A DNA stretch of 64,000 bases from Glandiceps talaboti. Its lineage: Eukaryota > Hemichordata > Enteropneusta > Spengelidae. The stretch spans positions 32,599,332 to 32,663,331 of the forward strand of contig NC_135549.1 of NCBI RefSeq assembly GCF_964340395.1. The letters are read 5' to 3'. Positions 10,886-22,500 of this stretch are shown here, one piece after another (the first letter of the stretch is position 1; every line of letters begins with the position of its first letter). The notes below the pieces were generated by a model, which saw only the letters and a list, made by a program, of their open reading frames with translations, was not told the origin of the DNA and searched no databases. The translations under genes and the position numbers were made by a program.

Positions 10886-12681
10886 TTAGGGACCGGTCAG
10901 TTTCTCCAGCCTTGGGGGGGGGGGGGGGGGGGGGGGATTCTTAAATCGGGCCGACAAAAAGTCACTGACAACTCCTATCTGTAAAACCAAAAACAGGCTG
11001 ACCCCCCCTATCACATAATTCTAAAACATGATGACCCCCCCCCCCCCCATATATAATATTCGCATGACAGGTATTTTTTTATCATGACTCAGTGTGGACT
11101 GCTTGACTGTCTTGCATCTACTTTATAAGATCCCAGGTTAGCACTATCATATTTATAATTATTGACTACACAGGGTAAATATATTCGAAAAGGAGTTTAA
11201 TAGCATCTTGGCTGTGAAAGGTAGGAAAGCTTGAGAAGGGAATATGTACATCTGTTATGGGGGTCCTAGGGGGTCTCCCCCTAGAAGCCCTGGAGGTTTT
11301 TAACTCTGAAAAGTCAATTTTGAGACTATTCAGACCCTTTCAGACAATAATTTCCAAGCCTTACAAGACAACACCAACATGTTAAAAGCAACTACATAGG
11401 GTTGAAATACTTTTGAAATATACTTTGATAGCATCTTGACAGTAAGAGGGGAAGAGCTTGAGACTGGGATATGTCCACCTCATGTGGTGGGTCTGAGGGG
11501 GGTCTCCCTCTAGAAACCCTGGAGGATTTTTACTCTTAAAGCCAATATTTAGGCTATTCAGACCCTTTCAAGCAATAACTTAGTCCATGCTTTAGAAGAC
11601 AGCAAGTATCAGAAACTATTCTTTATAACTTACACTAAGGGTTGAAATATGTTCTTAAAAAGTTTAAATGGCATCATTATATACATGTAGTAAAGGTCAG
11701 CATATCATTGGTAGGGGAGATTTGGAGTTTAAGGCAATTTTAGACTATCTTGGCAAAAACGTTTCAGATCTTGAAAAGACAATATCATATTAAATTAGAA
11801 TAGGGTGAAAATATTTAAGAAAAGTTTAATACCATTATGACAGTAAAAAGGTTGTTGGTGCATCTGATTGTTGGTTGAATGTATGAGTGACCTCTGGGGG
11901 TGAGGGAGTCCTTGGGGTTTTCCCCCTGGCAGATCTGGAGTTTTTTGGTTGAGATACTAATTAAGGCAATGTTTAGGTTATTCATCACCCTTGAGGTAAT
12001 ATATCCAAGCTTCGAAAAGCTAACGTAAAACGTTTTTAAATGAGTTTCTCATATCACATAAAATGGAATGTAACATTAGTATATAGGGGCATTAATATTG
12101 CATGTATAATAAAGTCACCGGTATGTTAGAGAACTTTAGGTGGTCATACCTAGTGTATAATAGTAACTGGAATCTGATGAGATGTGGTGATTTGTAGTGT
12201 CAATAGCATGACGAGTAGAACAATTTAGATTCACTTCATTTATAAACTATCTATGAAAATTACCATTACGAAACCTTCAAGTTCACATTTGCCCCAAACT
12301 GCAATATAAGTGAAGCATTGATTGTGAAACAGCCAAGCATTTACATGACATGTTCTGTAACTAGTGTGGTAGGTAGGTAATACCGGTACATGTATATGAA
12401 TATGTATAGTTAGGTTTGAACTAATAAGTAATGTTAAAGAATTCATGTAAGAAACAGGGACAAGAACAAATATTGACATGTACCACATTTCAGACAAGGC
12501 TATATGCCATTGTAGAAAGGCTTTTTTTTCTTCCATCACAATCTAAAACACAATGACCCCCCCCCCCCTATCCACAATTTTCAAAACATCATGACCCCCC
12601 CTACTGCCAATTTCAAAAACAGGGTGACCCCCCCTACCAATCCACCCCCCCCCAGGCCGAAGAAACTGACCGGTCCCTTAG
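10886..12681. mobile_element. Non-autonomous transposon-like element with terminal inverted repeats
   Basis: The left end, TTAGGGACCGGTCAGTTTCT (10,886-10,905), and the right end (reverse complement of about 12,661-12,681) share AGGGACCGGTCAGTTTCT. Each is followed inward by a G-run (as read from each end). Inside each end lie spaced TGACCCCCC blocks. Flanking TA dinucleotides are compatible with a TA target site, but that is weak evidence. No transposase is visible. The interior holds four divergent repeats of about 160-240 bp (next entry). A truncated relative sits at 456-577. The class is unknown; a MITE-like DNA element is my inference. Confidence 0.5.
11175..12028. repeat. Four divergent tandem repeats of about 160-240 bp
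   Basis: Each copy runs from a segment like AAAAGTTTAATAGCATCTTG through GGGGGTCTCCCCCTAGA and CCTGGAGG to TATTCAGACCCTTT and a final AAGCCTT..AAGACA. Copies begin near 11,175, 11,405, 11,645 and 11,806. The third has lost most of the GGGGTC/CCCC palindromic part. The copies are strongly diverged, so this is an old array. Confidence 0.65.
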
Positions 12682-12689
12682 TCCGTCAC

Positions 12690-12808
12690 ACCCTTGCTAG
12701 ACTAGATTAGGATAAAATACACACTGTGTCACCCCTTGCCAGGTTAGGTGATGATAAAGTACACACTGTATTGCCCCTTGCCAGGCTAGGTGATGATAAA
12801 GTACAGTG
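12690..12808. repeat. Three tandem copies of about 47 bp
   Basis: CCTTGCCAGGTTAGGTGATG then ATAAAGTACACACTGT recurs three times, the first copy diverged. It starts right beside the end of the TIR element. Confidence 0.65.
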
Positions 12809-12966
12809 ATACTGAGATAGCAGGTACATATTCAGATGAGGACACAGACAGCAATGTCTTCATGCAACAAATAAGTTAAACAACATTCACAAACCCCTGT
12901 TGAGTTCATATGAAAACTTGTGACAAGTTTATTTCGGAAAATGTTAAATATTTAAGTCGTTTAAAA

Positions 12967-13462
12967 TTAGCATATGAACACCACAACTTTTGTCTTTTTA
13001 AGACTCACTGTTAGTTGCCATTTGTTGCAAAAGGATTCAAGTAATCTGAGTGAATGTTGTAAACCATGACTAGAAGTTGACAACAGTACAATATCATCAG
13101 CGAACATAATGATCGGTAATTTCTTATCTAGCAAAAAGGGAGGATCAATACATTTTCTGTGAAGTAACATTGGCAAATCATTAATGAATAGGTTGAACAG
13201 TGTGGGACTTAGATTACAACCTTGTGTGGTACCAATACGAGAAGAAAAGAAATCGGTAAAAACAGATGGAAATATTTCACTTTTCATAATTGTATTAAAA
13301 AGTTTAAGGAGAGCAGGCATTAGTATGGCTGAACCACATTTCAACATTTCAATTAATATCCCATCATCCCAACAAGCTTTACCTGATTTAAGTGTTTTTA
13401 TTGCAGCAGAAACTTCGGTATCACTAATAGAAGAATCAAGTATCTCATTAAAGGAAAAATCA
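12967..13462 (-). pseudogene. Broken LINE reverse transcriptase fragment
   Basis: Read on the minus strand this encodes a non-LTR reverse transcriptase core. An early segment has GKACWDDGILIEMLK, the finger region of LINE polymerases. It runs into GTTQGCNLSPTLFNLFINDL, then FADDIVLLS (the catalytic motif C, more usually YADD), then a KWQLTVSLKKTKVVVF thumb-side segment and a stop at 12,967. Between the first segment and GTTQG the family normally has well over a hundred residues, including the first catalytic aspartate motif. Here they are joined directly after about 28 residues, so the copy is internally deleted. The 5' part is absent and the CATA microsatellite abuts it. This is a dead copy. 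CR1/jockey-like or a related clade cannot be separated from this much sequence. Confidence 0.85.
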
Positions 13463-13630
13463 ATACATACATACATACATACATGTACATACATACATAC
13501 ATACCGGTACATACATACATACATACATACATACATACATACACATACATACACACACACACATACATACATACATACATACATACATACATACATACAT
13601 ACATACATACATACATACATACATGTACAT

Positions 13631-13683
<53 letters not shown>

Positions 13684-13791
13684 TACATACATACATACAT
13701 ACATACATACATACATACACACACATACATACATACATACATACATACATACATACATACATACATACATACATACATACAAACATACATA
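13463..13791. repeat. (CATA)n microsatellite with CA-rich segments
   Basis: Nearly pure CATA repeats with an internal CACACA block (about 13,645-13,678) and a few CATGTACA and CCGGTACA interruptions. It lies at the truncated 5' edge of the LINE fragment. Long open frames of Tyr/Val/Cys/Met or His/Thr/Tyr/Ile residues are repeat artefacts. Confidence 0.97.
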
Positions 13792-13848
13792 GGTAGATAG
13801 ATAGATATAGGCAGGCAGACACAGAGACAGACAGACAGACAGACAGAC

Positions 13849-13897
<49 letters not shown>

Positions 13898-13945
13898 TAG
13901 ATAGATTGTCAGATAATATTAGATGGATGGATGGACGGATGGTCA
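13792..13945. repeat. Compound GATA / CAGA / GGAT microsatellite
   Basis: Successive blocks of TAGATAGATA, GGCAGGCAGACAGAGACAGA, then (CAGA)n, (TAGA)n and GGATGGATGGACGGATGG. This bridges the CATA repeat and the 34-bp minisatellite. Confidence 0.95.
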
Positions 13946-16900
13946 TACACTTGGTATAAAGTAAAACTTCCCATCCTGGCCTATTTGGTATAAAGTAAAA
14001 CTTCCCATCCTGGCCTATTTGGTATAAAGTAAAACCTCCCATCCTGGCCTATTTGGTATACAGTAAAACACACCATCCTGGCCCATTTGGTATAAAGTAA
14101 AACACACCATCCTGGCCTATTTGGTATACAGTAAAACACACCATCCTGGCCTATTTGGTATACAGTAAAACACACCATCCTGGCCTATTTGGTATACAGT
14201 AAAACACACCATCCTGGCCTATTTGGTATACAGTAAAACATACCATCCTGGCCCACTTGGTATAAAGTAAAACCTCCCATCCTGGCCTATTTGGTATACA
14301 GTAAAACACACCATCCTGGCCCATTTGGTATAAAGTAAAACACACCATCCTGGCCTATTTGGTATACAGTAAAACACACCATCCTGGCCTATTTGGTATA
14401 CAGTAAAACACACCATCCTGGCCTATTTGGTATACAGTAAAACACACCATCCTGGCCTATTTGGTATAAAGTAAAACATACCATCCTGGCCCATTTGGTA
14501 TAAAGTAAAACATACCATTCTGGCCCATTTGGTATACAGTAAAACTTCCCATCCTGGCCTATTTGGTATACAGTAAACCACATACCATCCTGTCCTATTT
14601 GGTATACAGTAAAACATACCATCCTGGCCTATTTGGTATACAGTAAAACTTCCCATCCTGGCCTATTTGGTATACAGTAAACCACATACCATCCTGGCCT
14701 ATTTGGTATACAGTAAAACATACCATCCTGGCCTATTTGGTATACAGTAAAACATACCATCCTGGCCTATTTGGTATACAGTAAAACATACCATCCTGGC
14801 CTATTTAGTATACAGTAAAACACACTATCCTGGCCTATTTGGTATACAGTAAAACACATACCATCCTGGCCTATTTAGTATACAGTAAAACATACCATCC
14901 TGGCCTATTTGGTATACAGTAAAACATACCATCCTGGACCATTTAGTATACAGTAAAACACACCATCCTGGCCTATTTGGTATACAGTAAAACATACCAT
15001 CCTGGCCTATTTAGTATACAGTAAAACATACCATCCTGGCCTATTTGGTATACAGTAAACCACACCATCCTGGCCTATTTGGTATACAGTAAAACACACC
15101 ATCCTGGCCTATTTGGTATACAGTAAAACACACCATCCTGGCCTATTTGGTATACAGTAAAACACACCATCCTGGCCTATTTGGTATACAGTAAAACATA
15201 CCATCCTGGCCCATTTGGTATAAAGTAAAACCTCCCATCCTGGCCTATTTGGTATACAGTAAAACATACCATCCTGGCCCATTTGGTATAAAGTAAAACA
15301 TACCATTCTGGCCCATTTGGTATACAGTAAAACTTCCCATCCTGGCCTATTTGGTATACAGTAAACCACTTACCATCCTGGCCTATTTGGTATACAGTAA
15401 AACATACCATCCTGGCCTATTTGGTATACAGTAAAACATACCATCCTGGCCTATTTGGTATACAGTAAAACTTCCCATCCTGGCCTATTTGGTATACAGT
15501 AAACCACATACCATCCTGGCCTATTTGGTATACAGTAAAACATACCATCCTGGCCTATTTGGTATACAGTAAAACATACCATCCTGGCCTATTTAGTATA
15601 CAGTAAAACACACTATCCTGGCCTATTTGGTATACAGTAAAACACATACCATCCTGGCCTATTTAGTATACAGTAAAACATACCATCCTGGCCTATTTGG
15701 TATACAGTAAAACATACCATCCTGACCTATTTGGTATACAGTAAAACATACCATCCTGGACCATTTAGTATACAGTAAAACACACCATCCTGGCCTATTT
15801 GGTATACAGTAAAACATACCATCCTGGCCTATTTAGTATACAGTAAAACATACCATCCTGGCCTATTTGGTATACAGTAAACCACACCATCCTGGCCTAT
15901 TTGGTATACAGTAAAACACACCATCCTGGCCTATTTGGTATACAGTAAAACACACCATCCTGGCCTATTTGGTATACAGTAAAACACACCATCCTGGCCT
16001 ATTTGGTATACAGTAAAACATACCATCCTGGCCCATTTGGTATAAAGTAAAACCTCCCATCCTGGCCTATTTGGTATACAGTAAAACACACCATCCTGGC
16101 CCATTTGGTATAAAGTAAAACACACCATCCTGGCCTATTTGGTATACAGTAAAACACACCATCCTGGCCTATTTGGTATACAGTAAAACACACCATCCTG
16201 GCCTATTTGGTATACAGTAAAACACACCATCCTGGCCTATTTGGTATAAAGTAAAACATACCATCCTGGCCTATTTGGTATAAAGTAAAACATACCATTC
16301 TGGCCCATTTGGTATACAGTAAAACTTCCCATCCTGGCCTATTTGGTATACAGTAAACCACATACCATCCTGGCCTATTTGGTATACAGTAAAACATACC
16401 ATCCTGGCCTATTTGGTATACAGTAAAACATACCATCCTGGCCTATTTGGTATACAGTAAAACTTCCCATCCTGGCCTATTTGGTATACAGTAAACCACA
16501 TACCATCCTGGCCTATTTGGTATACAGTAAAACATACCATCCTGGCCTATTTGGTATACAGTAAAACATACCATCCTGGCCTATTTAGTATACAGTAAAA
16601 CACACTATCCTGGCCTATTTGGTATACAGTAAAACACATACCATCCTGGCCTATTTAGTATACAGTAAAACATACCATCCTGGCCTATTTGGTATACAGT
16701 AAAACATACCATCCTGACCTATTTGGTATACAGTAAAACATACCATCCTGGACCATTTAGTATACAGTAAAACACACCATCCTGGCCTATTTGGTATACA
16801 GTAAAACATACCATCCTGGCCTATTTAGTATACAGTAAAACATACCATCCTGGCCTATTTGGTATACAGTAAACCACATACCATCCTGGCCTATTTAGTA

Positions 16901-19216
16901 TACAGTAAAACACACCATCCTGGCCTATTTGGTATACAGTAAAACATACCATCCTGGCCTATTTGGTATACGGTAAAACATACCATCCTCGACCATTTAG
17001 TATACAGTAAAACACACCATCCTGGCCTATTTGGTATACAGTAAAACATACCATCCTGGCCTATCTAGTATACAGTAAAACATACCATCCTGGACCATTT
17101 AGTATACAGTAAAACACACCATCCTGGCCCATTTAGTATACAGTAAAACTTCCCATCCTGGCCCATTTAGTATACAGTAAAACACACCATCCTGGCCTAT
17201 TTAGTATACAGTAAAACTTCCCATCCTGGCCTATTTGGTATAAAGTAAACAGCATACCATCCTGGCCCATTTAGTATACAGTAAAACACACCATCCTGGC
17301 CCATTTGGTATACAGTAAAACACACCATCCTGGCCCATTTAGTATACAGTAAAACTTCCCATCCTGGCCCATTTAGTATACAGTAAAACACACCATCCTG
17401 GCCTATTTAGTATACAGTAAAACTTCCCATCCTGGCCTATTTGGTATAAAGTAAACCACATACCATCCTGGCCCATTTAGTATACAGTAAAACTTCCCAT
17501 CCTGGCCCATTTAGTATACAGTAAAACACACCATCCTGGCCTATTTGGTATACAGTAAAACTTCCCATCCTGGCCCATTTAGTATACAGTAAAACACACC
17601 ATCCTGGTCTATTTGGTATACAGTAAAACTTCCCATCCTGGCCTATTTGGTATAAAGTAAACCACATACCATCCTGGTCTATTTGGTATACAGTAAAACT
17701 TCCCATCCTGGCCTATTTGGTATAAAGTAAACCACACACTATCCTGGCCTATTTGGTATAAAGTAAAACACACCATCCTGGCCCATTTGGTATAAAGTAA
17801 AACACACCATCCTGGCCTATTTGGTATAAAGTAAAACATACCATCCTCGTCTAGTTGGTATAAAGTAAACCACATACCATCCTGGCCCATTTAGTATACA
17901 GTATAACATACCATCCTGGCCCATTTGGTATAAAGTAAAACATACCATCCTGGTCTATTTGGTATACAGTAAAACATACCATCCTGACCTATTTGGTATA
18001 AAGTAAAACATAACATCCTGGTCTATTTGGTATAAAGTAAACCACATACCATCCTGGTCTATTTGGTATACAGTAAAACACACCATCCTGGCCTATTTGG
18101 TATACAGTAAAACACACCATCCTGGCCCATTTAGCATACAGTAAAACATACCATCCTGGTCTATTTGGTATACAGTAAAACACACCATCCTGGCCCATTT
18201 GGTATAAAGTAAAACATACCATCCTGGTCTATTTGGTATACAGTAAAACACACCATCCTGGCCCATTTGGTATACAGTAAAACATACTATCCTGGCCTAT
18301 TTGGTATACAGTAAAACATACCATCCTGGCCCATTTGGTATAAAGTAAAGCACACCATCCTGGCCTATTTGGTATACAGTAAAACATACCATCCTGGCCT
18401 ATCTAGTATACAATAAAACCTCCCATCCTGGCCCATTTAGTATACAGTAAAACACACCATCCTGGCCCATTTAATATACAGTAAAACTTCCCATCCTGGC
18501 CCATTTAGTATACAGTAAAACACACCATCCTGGCCTATTTAGTATACAGTAAAACTTCCCATCCTGGCCTATTTGGTATAAAGTAAACCGCATACCATCC
18601 TGGCCCATTTAGTATACAGTAAAACACACCATCCTGGCCCATTTGGTATACAGTAAAACACACCATCCTGGCCCATTTAGTATACAGTAAAACTTCCCAT
18701 CCTGGCCCATTTAGTATACAGTAAAATACACCATCCTGGCCTATTTAGTATACAGTAAAACTTCCCATCCTGGCCTATTTGGTATAAAGTAAACCACATA
18801 CCATCCTGGCCCATTTAGTATACAGTAAAACTTCCCATCCTGGCCCATTTAGTATACAGTAAAACACACCATCCTGGCCTATTTGGTATACAGTAAAACT
18901 TCCCATCCTGGCCCATTTAGTATACAGTAAAACACACCATCCTGGTCTATTTAGTATACAGTAAAACTTCCCATCCTGGCCTATTTGGTATACAGTAAAC
19001 CACATACCATCCTGGTCTATTTGGTATACAGTAAAACTTCCCATCCTGGCCTATTTGGTATAAAGTAAACCACACACTATCCTGGCCTATTTGGTATAAA
19101 GTAAAACACACCATCCTGGCCTATTTGGTATAAAGTAAAACACACCATCCTGGCCCATTTGGTATACAGTAAAACATACCATCCTGGCCCATTTGGTATA
19201 CAGTAAAACACACCAT
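13946..19216. repeat. 34-bp minisatellite, first block, about 155 copies
   Basis: The unit is CATCCTGGCCTATTTGGTAT plus ACAGTAAAACACAC. Variants are CCTAT/CCCAT/TCTAT, GGTATA/AGTATA, ACAG/AAAG and ACACAC/ACATAC/ACTTCC. Because 34 leaves a remainder of 1 when divided by 3, reading frames cycle and many short minus-strand open frames appear; none is a gene. Variant order repeats in longer blocks. For example, the arrangement at 14,151-14,416 recurs 1,780 bp to the right. Confidence 0.97.
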
Positions 19217-19536
19217 CCTCATGACATTCACAAGCCATTAACGGTCCAAGTGCAACAAACCCGCGGGCTTGCCTGACGAAAACGGGTGTCATAAAAGTTG
19301 TTTGCATCTCTAAAGCTGTTTGTAGTGTTACTTATAATAGCCTAATAAATTGATAACAACTGATATAAGACGGAGATAAGGTTTGCCTCAATTGACCCAC
19401 TCCTTAGAAATGATCTTACGCTGTGAACTACACTGTTTACTTGTGTTATGTAAGAGCCCATCATCACATGTGTAAATATTGGTACTCTTTGATAACAAGT
19501 GGACTTGCTTCTTTAATGGCTTGTCCCAGTAATGTG
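19217..19536. other. Non-repeat interruption of the 34-bp array, homologous to the array's right flank
   Basis: About 320 bases without the 34-bp unit. Its landmarks occur in the same order in the unique DNA at about 26,163-26,510: CATCCTCA at the start, an ATTAACG segment, GCCTA, then TCACATGTGTAAATATTGG and TTAATGGCTTGT...GTAATGT near the end. I infer that an array together with its right flank was duplicated, or that two copies of a composite element lie side by side. No gene seen. Confidence 0.6.
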
Positions 19537-22500
19537 ACCTATTTGGTATAAAGTAAAACATACCATCCTGGTCTATTTGGTATAAAGTAAACCACATACC
19601 ATCCTGGCCCATTTAGTATACAGTATAACATACCATCCTGGCCCATTTGGTATAAAGTAAAACATACCATCCTGGTCTATTTGGTATACAGTAAAACATA
19701 CCATCCTGACCTATTTGGTATAAAGTAAAACATAACATCCTGGTCTATTTGGTATAAAGTAAACCACATACCATCCTGGTCTATTTGGTATACAGTAAAA
19801 CACACCATCCTGGCCTATTTGGTATAAAGTAAAACTTCCCATCCTGGCCTATTTGGTATAAAGTAAAACCTCCCATCCTGGCCTATTTGGTATACAGTAA
19901 AACCTCCCATCCTGGCCTATTTGGTATACAGTAAAACACACCATCCTGGCCCATTTGGTATAAAGTAAAACACACCATCCTGGCCTATTTGGTATACAGT
20001 AAAACACACCATCCTTGCCTATTTGGTATACAGTAAAACACACCATCCTGGCCTATTTGGTATACAGTAAAACACACCATCCTGGCCTATTTGGTATACA
20101 GTAAAACATACCATCCTGGCCCATTTGGTATAAAGTAAAACCTCCCATCCTGGCCTATTTGGTATACAGTAAAACACACCATCCTGGCCCATTTGGTATA
20201 AAGTAAAACACACCATCCTGGCCTATTTGGTATACAGTAAAACACACCATCCTGGCCTATTTGGTATACAGTAAAACACACCATCCTGGCCTATTTGGTA
20301 TACAGTAAAACACACCATCCTGGCCTATTTGGTATAAAGTAAAACATACCATCCTGGCCCATTTGGTATAAAGTAAAACATACCATTCTGGCCCATTTGG
20401 TATACAGTAAAACTTCCCATCCTGGCCTATTTGGTATAAAGTAAAACATACCATTCTGGCCCATTTGGTATACAGTAAAACTTCCCATCCTGGCCTATTT
20501 GGTATACAGTAAACCACATACCATCCTGGCCTATTTGGTATACAGTAAAACATACCATCCTGGCCTATTTGGTATACAGTAAAACATACCATCCTGGCCT
20601 ATTTGGTATACAGTAAAACTTCCCATCCTGGCCTATTTGGTATACAGTAAACCACATACCATCCTGGCCTATTTGGTATACAGTAAAACATACCATCCTG
20701 GCCTATTTGGTATACAGTAAAACATACCATCCTGGCCTATTTAGTATACAGTAAAACACACTATCCTGGCCTATTTGGTATACAGTAAAACACATACCAT
20801 CCTGGCCTATTTAGTATACAGTAAAACATACCATCCTGGCCTATTTGGTATACAGTAAAACATACCATCCTGACCTATTTGGTATACAGTAAAACATACC
20901 ATCCTGGACCATTTAGTATACAGTAAAACACACCATCCTGGCCTATTTGGTATACAGTAAAACATACCATCCTGGCCTATTTAGTATACAGTAAAACATA
21001 CCATCCTGGCCTATTTGGTATACAGTAAACCACATACCATCCTGGCCTATTTAGTATACAGTAAAACACACCATCCTGGCCTATTTGGTATACAGTAAAA
21101 CTTCCCATCCTGGCCCATTTAGTATACAGTAAAACACACCATCCTGGCCTATTTGGTATACAGTAAAACTTCCCATCCTGGCCCATTTAGTATACAGTAA
21201 AACACACCATCCTGGTCTATTTAGTATACAGTAAAACTTCCCATCCTGGCCTATTTGGTATAAAGTAAACCACATACCATCCTGGTCTATTTGGTATACA
21301 GTAAAACTTCCCATCCTGGCCTATTTGGTATAAAGTAAACCACACACTATCCTGGCCTATTTGGTATAAAGTAAAACACACCATCCTGGCCTATTTGGTA
21401 TAAAGTAAAACACACCATCCTGGCCCATTTGGTATAAAGTAAAACACACCATCCTGACCTATTTGGTATAAAGTAAAACATACCATCCTGGTCTATTTGG
21501 TATAAAGTAAACCACATACCATCCTGGCCCATTTAGTATACAGTATAACATACCATCCTGGCCCATTTGGTATAAAGTAAAACATACCATCCTGGTCTAT
21601 TTGGTATACAGTAAAACATACCATCCTGACCTATTTGGTATAAAGTAAGACATAACATCCTGGTCTATTTGGTATAAAGTAAACCACATACCATCCTGGT
21701 CTATTTGGTATACAGTAAAACACACCATCCTGGCCTATTTGGTATAAAGTAAAACTTCCCATCCTGGCCTATTTGGTATAAAGTAAAACCTCCCATCCTG
21801 GCCTATTTGGTATACAGTAAAACCTCCCATCCTGGCCTATTTGGTATACAGTAAAACACACCATCCTGGCCCATTTGGTATAAAGTAAAACACACCATCC
21901 TGGCCTATTTGGTATACAGTAAAACACACCATCCTGGCCTATTTGGTATACAGTAAAACACACCATCCTGGCCTATTTGGTATACAGTAAAACACACCAT
22001 CCTGGCCTATTTGGTATACAGTAAAACATACCATCCTGGCCCATTTGGTATAAAGTAAAACCTCCCATCCTGGCCTATTTGGTATACAGTAAAACACACC
22101 ATCCTGGCCCATTTGGTATAAAGTAAAACACACCATCCTGGCCTATTTGGTATACAGTAAAACACACCATCCTGGCCTATTTGGTATACAGTAAAACACA
22201 CCATCCTGGCCTATTTGGTATACAGTAAAACACACCATCCTGGCCTATTTGGTATAAAGTAAAACATACCATCCTGGCCCATTTGGTATAAAGTAAAACA
22301 TACCATTCTGGCCCATTTGGTATACAGTAAAACTTCCCATCCTGGCCTATTTGGTATAAAGTAAAACATACCATTCTGGCCCATTTGGTATACAGTAAAA
22401 CTTCCCATCCTGGCCTATTTGGTATACAGTAAACCACATACCATCCTGGCCTATTTGGTATACAGTAAAACATACCATCCTGGCCTATTTGGTATACAGT

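Noticed and set aside
12240-12539. 99-codon minus-strand frame
   Set aside because: Lies in the interior of the TIR element, with no domain or codon bias; probably chance.
13398-14042. Tyr/Val/Cys/Met-rich frames over the CATA repeat
   Set aside because: Simple-sequence translation.
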